Below, in pieces: positions 1 through 5,828 of a stretch of 7,660 nucleotides of DNA. The DNA is from Desulfobulbaceae bacterium (GTDB lineage Bacteria; Desulfobacterota; Desulfobulbia; Desulfobulbales; Desulfocapsaceae). The notes beneath the pieces are model-generated. The model did not search any database. It was not told the origin of the DNA and worked only from the letters and a program-made list of their open reading frames with translations. The stretch is taken from the NCBI GenBank assembly GCA_027067035.1, contig JAMOMO010000375.1, positions 1-7,660 of the forward strand, written 5' to 3'. Made by a program: the position numbers and the translations under genes. How positions within the stretch are numbered: position 1 is the stretch's first letter; every line of letters starts with the position of its first letter.

Positions 1-142
1 ATAAAAGTAAAGACAGAGGATCAACAACAGGCCGGATACAGACAGGTATTTGTCGCAGCCCCGTGCTGTATGGCCCAGCTGATCCTGCGAACCATCAAAA
101 AAATACGCTATTTTCCTCTTTTTTTCTATCACTTTTTATTTT
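1..142. other. Non-coding leader upstream of the AI-2E transporter gene
   Basis: I see no supportable gene here. The frame of the downstream transporter is open back to a stop at 80-82 but has no ATG before 143. The last 35 bases before that ATG are very T-rich and carry no Shine-Dalgarno sequence. A weak imperfect inverted repeat (ATACAG at 36-41 with CTGTAT at 66-71, extended by GGCC on both outer sides with a 2-base bulge) may form a small hairpin. The stretch could include the end of an upstream transcription unit; no promoter is convincing. Confidence 0.5.
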
Positions 143-1207
143 ATGGCACCTCTTTCTGTCCGAAACAGCCCTCTTATGAATATGGCCGCTTTTGTGGTTG
201 TGGTAGCCGGAATGAAGGCTGCCTCTCCCCTGGTGGTCCCTTTTCTGCTTGCTGTTTTCCTTGCCATCATCTGTGCTCCACCTCTCTTCTGGATGCAGAA
301 AAAAGGGGTTCCGGAGCTGCTTGGCATGCTGCTGCTGATTGTCCTGATTGTGGGAATATGGCTCTTTCTGGTAACTCTGATCGGCTCCTCCATGACCGAC
401 TTCTCCAGAAATGTACCCAGGTATCAGGAGCGGCTCCTGGAGCAGGCCGGTGGCTGGTGGCAATGGCTGGACGGGAGAGGCATAACCCTTGACAGGAGCC
501 TGCTCACAGATACCCTGAATCCGGGGAAGCTCCTGAAAATGGCGGCCAACACCCTGAACGGCGTGGGTGGCATGCTCACCAATGCCTTTGTTATATTTCT
601 CACCTTCTTCTTTATTCTCTCTGAAGCTGCCGGATTTCCCTGTAAGATCAGGGCAATCCAGGGTGAAAATTCCACGGCCCTTGCAAAATATGGAGAGATT
701 GCCGCCGGGGTGAACCGCTATCTTGGAATTAAAACCCTCACCAGTCTGGTCACCGGTGTAATTGTTGCGGGCTGCCTGACACTGCAGGGGCTCGATTATG
801 CGGTGATGTGGGGTGTGGTGGCATTTCTGTTGAACTTTATTCCCAATATCGGCTCCATCATAGCTGCGGTCCCTGCAATTCTTCTTGCGCTCGTCCAGCT
901 TGGCTGGCGGGCAGCCCTGGTTACCGGTCTCATCTATCTTGTGGTGAATATTGTTATCGGCTCCATCCTTGAACCACGGGTGATGGGGAAAGGAGTGGGG
1001 CTGTCGGTGCTGGTGGTATTTCTTTCCCTGGCGTTCTGGGGCTGGGTTCTCGGCCCCGTGGGAATGCTGCTCTCTGTGCCGCTGACCATGGCTGTCCGTA
1101 TTGCTCTTGACGGTTCAGAGCACACCCGCTGGATTGCCATACTTCTGGCCTCAAACCGTGGCCTGAGCCGCTGTGTTGAACACGGGCAGGAGGAGAGTGG
1201 CAGCTGA
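143..1207 (+). CDS. AI-2E family transporter (PerM/YdiK-like integral membrane protein)
   Basis: This 354-residue polytopic inner-membrane protein belongs to the AI-2E transporter family (PF01594). Members have been linked to autoinducer-2 export or to Na+/H+ antiport, but most have no proven substrate. Hydrophobic segments lie at about residues 13-45, 58-82, 147-164, and then almost continuously from about 200 to 330. A more polar loop at about 83-145 is typical of the family. Family hallmarks are NFIPNIGS at 231-238 followed by a hydrophobic Ala-rich helix, EPRVMG at 277-282, and the late GPVGMLLSVPLT segment. The length is normal. The start is uncertain: ATG 143 has no Shine-Dalgarno sequence and follows a T-rich leader, and ATG 176 is an alternative. 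The gene ends 14 bases before the convergent lipoprotein gene, with no obvious terminator between them. I see no functional link to cpxRA. The family call is firm; the substrate is unknown. Confidence 0.9.
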   Translation: MAPLSVRNSPLMNMAAFVVVVAGMKAASPLVVPFLLAVFLAIICAPPLFWMQKKGVPELLGMLLLIVLIVGIWLFLVTLIGSSMTDFSRNVPRYQERLLEQAGGWWQWLDGRGITLDRSLLTDTLNPGKLLKMAANTLNGVGGMLTNAFVIFLTFFFILSEAAGFPCKIRAIQGENSTALAKYGEIAAGVNRYLGIKTLTSLVTGVIVAGCLTLQGLDYAVMWGVVAFLLNFIPNIGSIIAAVPAILLALVQLGWRAALVTGLIYLVVNIVIGSILEPRVMGKGVGLSVLVVFLSLAFWGWVLGPVGMLLSVPLTMAVRIALDGSEHTRWIAILLASNRGLSRCVEHGQEESGS

Positions 1208-1221
1208 CAGTATCCTGCACC

Positions 1222-2013
1222 TTACTGATGCGACTGAAGAGGACTGTCTGCCAGGCGGACCTGGGCCCAGATTTCTACTGGTTTCGGAGGAGTGCCACCA
1301 CGGGAAGCGCCATCCTGACCACCAGACATTCCTCCCTTTCCACGGCCGCCACCCTTGCCACCGCCTTTCCCGCCACCTCCGCCGCCTCCACCACTGCCGC
1401 GTCCTCCCGCCATTTTCATGCTGCCGCTTTCGAAACCGATGCTGATGGTGTCGTTGCCGGCAGGCCGTTCCAGGGGAAGCTGCAGTTCATAGATCAGGTA
1501 GTCGTACTGATTCCGTAAGCGCACGTGTATCCCCTGCTCCGCTGCTTTTTCTCTGAGCATGGTCTGACGGCCCTCGGTCATACCGTTTAAGATGGCGAGG
1601 CTGTACTGGCTGTCTTCAACCATGTTTTTCATGCTGCCCCTTGAGCTGTGATCAGGGGACCGTGGGGGCACATGGGTTTTGGGCATTGGAAAGAGGAGGC
1701 CGAAATCCCTGGCGGCATCACCTTTTGTGTCAATCCATACCGTAAATCCGGCACGGAGAAACAGCATTTTGGTCTTCTGTTCTCTGGTTACCAGCTGGAT
1801 ATAGAGGGTGTCTTCATTATTTAAGATGGAAACGCGGACCCTGGAGTCTTCGTCAAAGTAGGTGGCACTTTGCAGCTTGTCAGAGTTTGTGTCGTCGGGT
1901 GTAACAGGTTTCGCCCACGTGCTCTGGAGTTCAACGGTGTTACATCCGCCCAGCAGTATGCCGATCATGAGAATGGCACAGATACTGATGATTTTGGTGA
2001 TTTCCGGGGTCAT
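1222..2013 (-). CDS. Predicted outer-membrane lipoprotein with CBM9-like domain and Gly-rich tail
   Basis: This 263-residue protein has an N-terminal lipoprotein signal: Lys7, a hydrophobic stretch at 8-21 and the lipobox LGGC ending at Cys24. Asn follows the Cys, so no inner-membrane retention Asp is present. The mature part up to about residue 195 is beta-rich and contains a segment with LYIQLV, GFTVWID and FGLLFP. This resembles CBM9/DOMON-like domains of uncharacterised bacterial proteins. Residues 203-240 are a low-complexity tail with about 25 Gly of 38 plus Lys and Arg, followed by a conserved-looking PVEIWAQVRLA end. The Gly run uses mixed codons, so it looks selected as protein. I chose the ATG at 2013 because ACGGAG lies 6 bases upstream and the lipobox then falls at residue 24. 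An upstream ATG at 2094 has no Shine-Dalgarno sequence. The gene is divergent from the cpxR-like gene and shares the CpxR-type site at 2125-2139, the position held by cpxP in E. coli. Its function is unknown. Confidence 0.8.
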   Translation of the reverse strand: MTPEITKIISICAILMIGILLGGCNTVELQSTWAKPVTPDDTNSDKLQSATYFDEDSRVRVSILNNEDTLYIQLVTREQKTKMLFLRAGFTVWIDTKGDAARDFGLLFPMPKTHVPPRSPDHSSRGSMKNMVEDSQYSLAILNGMTEGRQTMLREKAAEQGIHVRLRNQYDYLIYELQLPLERPAGNDTISIGFESGSMKMAGGRGSGGGGGGGGKGGGKGGGRGKGGMSGGQDGASRGGTPPKPVEIWAQVRLADSPLQSHQ

Positions 2014-2019
2014 TATATG

Positions 2020-2025
2020 CTCCGT
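2020..2025 (-). promoter_or_regulatory. Ribosome binding site deciding the lipoprotein start
   Basis: On the minus strand ACGGAG is followed by the six-base spacer CATATA and then ATG (2013-2011). This is the only good Shine-Dalgarno sequence near the N-terminus. It favours the start that gives a normal-length lipoprotein signal peptide over the ATG at 2094. Confidence 0.6.
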
Positions 2026-2124
2026 TACGGTTTCTGTAGAGATTTGTGGACCAGTGTGTTCTTTCAATGGAGATAATGCTACTGTATCTGCCATCTGATT
2101 GCTGTTAAGTCCAGGTCAATTTAT

Positions 2125-2139
2125 GTAAAGTTGTGTAAA
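2125..2139 (+). promoter_or_regulatory. CpxR-type binding site between the lipoprotein gene and cpxRA
   Basis: GTAAA-GTTGT-GTAAA is an exact match to the CpxR consensus known from enterobacteria (two GTAAA half-sites about 5 bp apart). It starts 86 bases upstream of the response-regulator ATG and lies about 110 bases upstream of the chosen lipoprotein ATG, so it could serve both divergent genes. The second half-site overlaps a -10-like TAAAAT at 2136-2141. No good -35 element is visible for that hexamer, as expected for an activated promoter. A minus-strand TTGACC at 2119-2114 is a possible -35 element for the lipoprotein gene, but its -10 is not convincing. Autoregulation by the encoded regulator is inferred. 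Confidence 0.65.
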
Positions 2140-2193
2140 ATAGATGTCGGATGCCCTGTCACTGCAGTACCATCTGCCGGTAAGAGATTTCTT

Positions 2194-2200
2194 GGGGAGG
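2194..2200 (+). promoter_or_regulatory. Ribosome binding site of the response regulator gene
   Basis: GGGGAGG is followed by a 10-base spacer before ATG 2211, a little long. A second purine run, AAGAGGA, touches the start codon and is too close to act alone. The site supports ATG 2211, which also gives a normal receiver-domain N-terminus. Confidence 0.5.
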
Positions 2201-2210
2201 ACGAAGAGGA

Positions 2211-2909
2211 ATGGAGCAGATTTTAGTCATAGATGATGATAAGGAGTTGTGTGAACTGCTGGCTGATTTTCTGGAGCCGGAGGGGTTTGCAGTGGAAACG
2301 GTTCATGAACCCTTTGGCGGATTGCGCCGGGCATTGTCAGGGGAGCATCGTCTGGTGATTCTCGATGTGATGCTGCCTGGCATGACCGGCTTTGAGCTCC
2401 TGAAGAGCCTCAGAAAATCCTCACAGGTTCCAGTCCTTATGCTCACGGCAAGGGGAGAGGAAATCGATCGTATCCTGGGTCTTGAGATGGGAGCGGATGA
2501 TTATCTTGCCAAACCCTTCAATCCCCGTGAACTCAGCGCAAGGATACATGCCATACAGCGCAGGACTCTGCAGAATGACGGTAACTCCTCTGCCCGTCTC
2601 TCCCGTATTGGACTTGACGATATTGAACTGGATCTCGGCGCAAGGAGTGTCACCCAGAACGGAGATCTTGTGAAGATGACCGCAGTGGAGTTTTCCCTGC
2701 TGTATGAACTGGTCAGAAACGTCGGCCGGGTGATGACCAGAGAGGAACTTACAAGAACGGTTCTGCACCGGGAACTTGAAGTCTTTGACCGCAGTATTGA
2801 TGTGCACATCAGCAGTCTGCGTAAAAAGCTCGGGCACCAGGTGAAAGGGCGGGAGCGGATTAAGACCCTGCGCAGTGTGGGGTATCTCTATACTCTTTCA
2901 AGCGGGTGA
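2211..2909 (+). CDS. cpxR: CpxR-like response regulator (OmpR/PhoB family)
   Basis: This 232-residue transcription factor is phosphorylated by its partner kinase and binds DNA. The receiver domain spans about residues 1-115 and has every key residue: acidic pocket Asp8/Asp9, phospho-acceptor Asp52, Thr79 and Lys101 before Pro102. The region LTARGEEIDRILGLEMGADD (78-97) closely follows CpxR. A winged-helix DNA-binding domain occupies about residues 130-230. It includes FDRSIDVHISSLRKKL (192-207), which is nearly the recognition-helix sequence of E. coli CpxR and fits the GTAAA-type site upstream. The length matches CpxR (232 residues). The kinase gene starts 9 bases after the stop, so the two are surely co-transcribed. 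The family is certain; the cpxR name rests on motif resemblance plus the matching binding site, and the sensed stress may differ from that in enterobacteria. Confidence 0.93.
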   Translation: MEQILVIDDDKELCELLADFLEPEGFAVETVHEPFGGLRRALSGEHRLVILDVMLPGMTGFELLKSLRKSSQVPVLMLTARGEEIDRILGLEMGADDYLAKPFNPRELSARIHAIQRRTLQNDGNSSARLSRIGLDDIELDLGARSVTQNGDLVKMTAVEFSLLYELVRNVGRVMTREELTRTVLHRELEVFDRSIDVHISSLRKKLGHQVKGRERIKTLRSVGYLYTLSSG

Positions 2910-2918
2910 CTCGCAGCC

Positions 2919-4340
2919 ATGGGAAGCCTCTTTCGCAAACTCTTCAGCAGTTTTATATTCATCACCCTGCTGGCCTCTGTTACCACGGCACTGATATCCT
3001 ACTGGGCACAGGTCGGACCCTACGGTGAGCTGATAAAACGAATTCAGCACCATCAGTTTCAGACTCTGGAACATTTTCTCACTGCCAGCGGTATTGCTGC
3101 GGAACAGCTTGCTGCCGGGGGTGGAGAAGCTGCAGTGAGAGGCTATCTTGCTGAAGTTGAGGGAGCCGGAATCGGGCATATCTTTCTGGTGAGTCCCCAT
3201 GGCAGCTCTTTTTCAGGACGCAGCCTGCCCGCCGGTGCCGCAGACCTTGCTGCCGCCTCTGCGCGGTCAGGGTCTGTGCAGTATAATGTAAGTGATTCCG
3301 AGGTGATGGTTGCCATGCCCATCTTTGGTCCTGAGCTGAAGGATTATGTTGTCCTCGGCACCATGGAGCGGATCTACTGGCCAGAGACGTCTGGCAGGGA
3401 GGAAGCCGGTACGCTGAGGCCCGGTCTGCTTCCCCTGGGACTTCCTTTGCTGGTGATGCTGCTTGTGGCCGGTGCGGGATGTTATCTGCTGGCACGTTCC
3501 CTTACGGCACCTGTCCGGAAACTGCGTCAGGCGGCCCAGAAAATAGCAGAGGGTGACTTTTCAGCCCGGGTGGAGATGCCGGATTCCAGAGGTGACGAGA
3601 TCGCCGATCTCAGCCGTGATTTTAATATCATGGTGGAGAAGACAGAGTCACTTATTCAGGCACAGAAGCGTCTGCTCCGGGATATCTCCCACGAACTGCG
3701 CTCTCCGCTGACCAGGTTGAACCTGGCACTGCAGATGGTGAGGCAGCGGCCAGACAGAGCTGAATCCTACCTTGACAGAATTGCAAAAGAGTCGGACCGG
3801 GTGGATGTGCTCATCGGTCAGCTTCTGATGCTTACCCGAATGGAGGGGGGCATGGAGAGTGTCGGCCGGCAGCCGGTAAATCTTGAAAAAGTGTTAAGGG
3901 ATATTGTCCATGATGCGGATTTCGAGGCGGCGGAACAGGGGCAGAGCATCACCCTGCAGGGTGTGAGAGATGTCTATGTGGCAGGAGACGAGGAACTCAT
4001 CGGCAGGGCCCTGGAAAATGTGATTCGCAACGGCCTGCATTACACTCATTCTGGCACTGTGGTTGAGATTCAGCTCAGTGAAACCGGGGAAGAGGCCTGT
4101 GTTCGTATCCGGGATTACGGTCCCGGGGTAGCAGAAGAGGACCTGGAAAATATATTTAAACCTTTTTTCCGCGTTTCAGCATCGCGGGAACGGGATTCGG
4201 GTGGTACCGGTGTGGGGCTCGCCATAGCCAGGGGCGCCATACAGATGCACGGGGGCACCATCAGGGCGGAAAACTGTGAAGGTGGCAGCGGACTTATTGT
4301 GGAGATTATATTGCCTCTTCTCCAGGGGGATGAAGGGTAG
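2919..4340 (+). CDS. cpxA: CpxA-like sensor histidine kinase
   Basis: This 473-residue inner-membrane kinase is expected to phosphorylate the regulator encoded just upstream. In order it has a transmembrane helix at about 8-28, a periplasmic sensor region at about 29-168, a second helix at about 170-190, and a HAMP linker at about 191-245. The dimerisation/phospho-acceptor domain contains HELRSPLTRL with His258. The ATPase domain has an N box with Asn371, the G1 motif DYGPG (399-403), an F-box FKPFF (413-417) and the G2 motif GGTGVGL (428-434). All catalytic motifs are intact. The architecture and H-box match CpxA, although the periplasmic sequence is not recognisably conserved. The start has only a weak upstream GGGTGA, so translation may be coupled to the preceding gene, 9 bases away. 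A strong hairpin begins right after the stop. No CpxP-type inhibitor gene is seen; the divergent lipoprotein is a possible but unproven partner. Confidence 0.92.
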   Translation: MGSLFRKLFSSFIFITLLASVTTALISYWAQVGPYGELIKRIQHHQFQTLEHFLTASGIAAEQLAAGGGEAAVRGYLAEVEGAGIGHIFLVSPHGSSFSGRSLPAGAADLAAASARSGSVQYNVSDSEVMVAMPIFGPELKDYVVLGTMERIYWPETSGREEAGTLRPGLLPLGLPLLVMLLVAGAGCYLLARSLTAPVRKLRQAAQKIAEGDFSARVEMPDSRGDEIADLSRDFNIMVEKTESLIQAQKRLLRDISHELRSPLTRLNLALQMVRQRPDRAESYLDRIAKESDRVDVLIGQLLMLTRMEGGMESVGRQPVNLEKVLRDIVHDADFEAAEQGQSITLQGVRDVYVAGDEELIGRALENVIRNGLHYTHSGTVVEIQLSETGEEACVRIRDYGPGVAEEDLENIFKPFFRVSASRERDSGGTGVGLAIARGAIQMHGGTIRAENCEGGSGLIVEIILPLLQGDEG

Positions 4341-4381
4341 TCCGGAACCGGAACCGGGACGCGTCCCATTCCGGTTCCGGA
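4341..4381. terminator. Strong hairpin between convergent cpxA-like and EF-hand genes
   Basis: TCCGGAACCGGAA (4341-4353) is perfectly complementary to TTCCGGTTCCGGA (4369-4381). The enclosed loop contains the palindrome GGGACGCGTCCC (4356-4367), which can extend the stem. It begins at the first base after the kinase stop codon and lies between two converging genes, so a bidirectional transcript-end or RNA-stabilising role is likely. Neither side has a T-tract, so it is not a standard intrinsic terminator. A smaller inverted repeat, CTGTCA (4409-4414) with TGACAG (4425-4430), follows nearer the EF-hand stop. Confidence 0.5.
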
Positions 4382-4450
4382 CCGGGGTACCCAAGGCAGA
4401 TGCTGTCCCTGTCATCTGAAAGGCTGACAGAGGAGCCGCTCATGTTCCTG

Positions 4451-4900
4451 TCAGGCTTGCAGGTTCACAGGACTGTAGGAGTTGTTCTCCTCATCATCTT
4501 CCTGCTCCCCGAACATGTCAAGCAGGGTTGAGGTGAGATCCTGTTCAGGATCCATCTGGTAGGCAGAGAGCATCTGTGAAGAGGACATACCGCCCTGTCC
4601 AGCTTGCGCCCCACCCATTTCTTCACGCAGACTCATCATCATTGTCTGCATTTCATCCTGTCCCAGCAGGCCATCATTGTTGGCATCAAAACTTGCTGAG
4701 ACATCTTCCACTGATATCTGCTGACCGGTACGTTCTGACATGGTGTCGGTCATGGTTTTCAGTTCTGTCTGATTGATGGCTCCATCGCCGTCAGTGTCAA
4801 GTTTGTTGAAACGTTCTCCCTGACCCTGACCCTGGCGTCGTTGCATACCTTGCATCTGCTGCATGGAACAACCGCCGGAACCACAAATTCCGTTCATCAT
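4451..4900 (-). CDS. Small EF-hand calcium-binding protein
   Basis: This 149-residue protein carries two EF-hand loops. Residues 35-46 (D-T-D-G-D-G-A-I-N-Q-T-E) and 72-83 (D-A-N-N-D-G-L-L-G-Q-D-E) both have acidic or Asn ligands at positions 1, 3 and 5, Gly at 6 and Glu at 12, so both should bind Ca2+. The N-terminus has Cys6 and Cys11 in a Gly/Ser context followed by a Met/Gln-rich stretch. The C-terminal third is acidic and Gln/Ser-rich. There is no hydrophobic signal peptide, so export would need another route. AAGGAG lies 5 bases before the first of two adjacent ATGs; the second (4897) would also be well spaced. A CpxR-type site lies about 155 bases upstream, beyond a 27-bp near-palindrome, which suggests this gene has its own stress-responsive promoter. 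Calcium binding is well supported; a role as calcium buffer or sensor in envelope stress is inference. Confidence 0.82.
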   Translation of the reverse strand: MMNGICGSGGCSMQQMQGMQRRQGQGQGERFNKLDTDGDGAINQTELKTMTDTMSERTGQQISVEDVSASFDANNDGLLGQDEMQTMMMSLREEMGGAQAGQGGMSSSQMLSAYQMDPEQDLTSTLLDMFGEQEDDEENNSYSPVNLQA

Positions 4901-4989
4901 AATTTCTCCTTTTTCTGTTCTTGAAGGAAGTTAAAGGAGGACAGGACATCCGTTTCCTGCCTCCCGCCTGGCTCACTCTGCCTGCTGCC

Positions 4990-5016
4990 AATGGAGATTT
5001 TTGAAAAATCTCCATT
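4990..5016. repeat. 27-bp near-palindrome in the leader of the EF-hand gene
   Basis: AATGGAGATTTTT (4990-5002) is perfectly complementary to AAAAATCTCCATT (5004-5016) around a single central base. It lies between the CpxR-type site (5055-5070) and the EF-hand start (4900), and 50 bases past the DUF2202 stop. On the minus strand the bases after it are GGCAGC, so it lacks the T-tract of an intrinsic terminator. It may be a 5'-UTR hairpin of the EF-hand mRNA, a transcript end for the DUF2202 gene, or a dimeric operator. The sequence alone does not decide. Confidence 0.6.
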
Positions 5017-5054
5017 TCTCTCTATCGGAATGACAGTCGGCTATCTTGCTCATC

Positions 5055-5070
5055 TTTACATAAACTTTAC
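5055..5070 (-). promoter_or_regulatory. Second CpxR-type site upstream of the EF-hand gene
   Basis: On the minus strand this reads GTAAA-GTTTAT-GTAAA, two perfect half-sites with a 6-bp spacer (the consensus is 5, with some tolerance known). It faces the EF-hand gene and overlaps the stop codon of the upstream DUF2202 gene (TAA at 5069-5067). It resembles the site at 2125-2139 beyond the half-sites: both read TGTAAAGTT and then TGTAAA. A -10 element downstream is not obvious; GATAGC near 5040 is weak. Confidence 0.55.
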
Positions 5071-5828
5071 AAAACTTTTCCGGGACCGCAGCCCCCCCGC
5101 CCCCTGCTGAAGTTCTTGCCCCTTTTCATGGAGGCACCGTTCTGATCGACAGGACCGCGCTCCACGGGGGAAGAGACAATTGTGTCGATCTGCTGCTGAC
5201 TGAGAAATTGTGCGGTGTAGGCTGTTCCACTTGAAGAGAGCTGAAAGCTGAAGGCCCGGAGGTGATTTCTGGAGCCCTTTGCCAGGTTCTGATACACGAT
5301 TCTGATATCCTGATTGTCACTTTGGGGCAGCAGTTCATAGAGGTCTCTGATGTCAAGGTCTTCTATGGTTGCTCCAACAATATATGCATCAATCCTCGAT
5401 TTTTTGCCCTTTTTGACAAGTGCAAGGTAGAGTTTCTGCAGTTCAGGATCATGGAAAATACCCTGGGCATTTCCCATGGCGGGATCTTCCAGTTCATATC
5501 TGTCGAGCAGGGCCTTCACCGCATCCATGTGACGCTGTTCACTTCGGGCAATGGAGTTGAATACCTCCTGTCCCCATTGGGAATAGAGTATCCGGTAGAC
5601 GTCACGGGCCAGTTTTTCCTCTTCACGCATGGTCAGCAGACCCTGCTGCTCAACAGCACTCAAGGGCTCTTTCGGCAGGGGGGCTATTAATGTGCTGAGA
5701 CCGGCACCCTGCTGACTGCCTCCTCCCTGCTGCCGTCCCCTGGCCTGTGTGTCGTCTGGTAAAAAAATGCTTCCTGTGAGAAGTATCAGCACGGCTATGG
5801 CTGTACTCATCAGTTTTGGTGCTATCAT
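5067..5828 (-). CDS. Exported DUF2202 ferritin-like protein
   Basis: This 253-residue protein has an N-terminal signal peptide (Lys5, hydrophobic 10-23, likely cleavage after TQA at residue 29). A Gln/Gly-rich linker at about 31-43 follows. A ferritin-like four-helix domain of the DUF2202 type spans about residues 57-197. Diagnostic segments are EEEKLARDVY (69-78), SEQRHMDAV (96-104), GATIEDLDIRDL (152-163) and GSRNHLRAF (185-193). Glu and His residues in these helices are candidate di-metal ligands. The biochemical role of DUF2202 is not established; metal or oxidative-stress handling in the periplasm is a guess from the fold. The tail (about 200-253) is basic and Gly-rich with a lone Cys in GGCGPG. 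GAGG lies 7 bases upstream of the chosen ATG at 5828, which gives a proper signal peptide. The stop codon lies inside the CpxR-type site of the next gene. Confidence 0.87.
   Translation of the reverse strand: MIAPKLMSTAIAVLILLTGSIFLPDDTQARGRQQGGGSQQGAGLSTLIAPLPKEPLSAVEQQGLLTMREEEKLARDVYRILYSQWGQEVFNSIARSEQRHMDAVKALLDRYELEDPAMGNAQGIFHDPELQKLYLALVKKGKKSRIDAYIVGATIEDLDIRDLYELLPQSDNQDIRIVYQNLAKGSRNHLRAFSFQLSSSGTAYTAQFLSQQQIDTIVSSPVERGPVDQNGASMKRGKNFSRGRGGCGPGKVL

Noticed and set aside
1310..1420. Gly-codon tract considered as a DNA tandem repeat or phase-variable tract
   Set aside because: Codons are mixed and there is no constant repeat unit or homopolymer long enough for slippage.
2014..2094. 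Upstream ATG at 2094 extending the lipoprotein by 27 residues
   Set aside because: It has no Shine-Dalgarno sequence and would bury the lipobox at residue 51, too deep for a signal peptide. The ATG at 2013 has ACGGAG at good spacing.
2421..2837. Minus-strand 138-codon reading frame inside the response regulator gene
   Set aside because: It lies wholly within a well-supported gene, shows no recognisable domain, and is explained as a shadow frame.
4797..5015. Minus-strand 72-codon frame starting in the 27-bp palindrome
   Set aside because: It overlaps the EF-hand gene in another frame, its ATG lies within the inverted repeat, and it has no recognisable features.
5262..5690. Plus-strand 142-codon reading frame opposite the DUF2202 gene
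   Set aside because: It is antisense to a clear family member and its translation has no family features.
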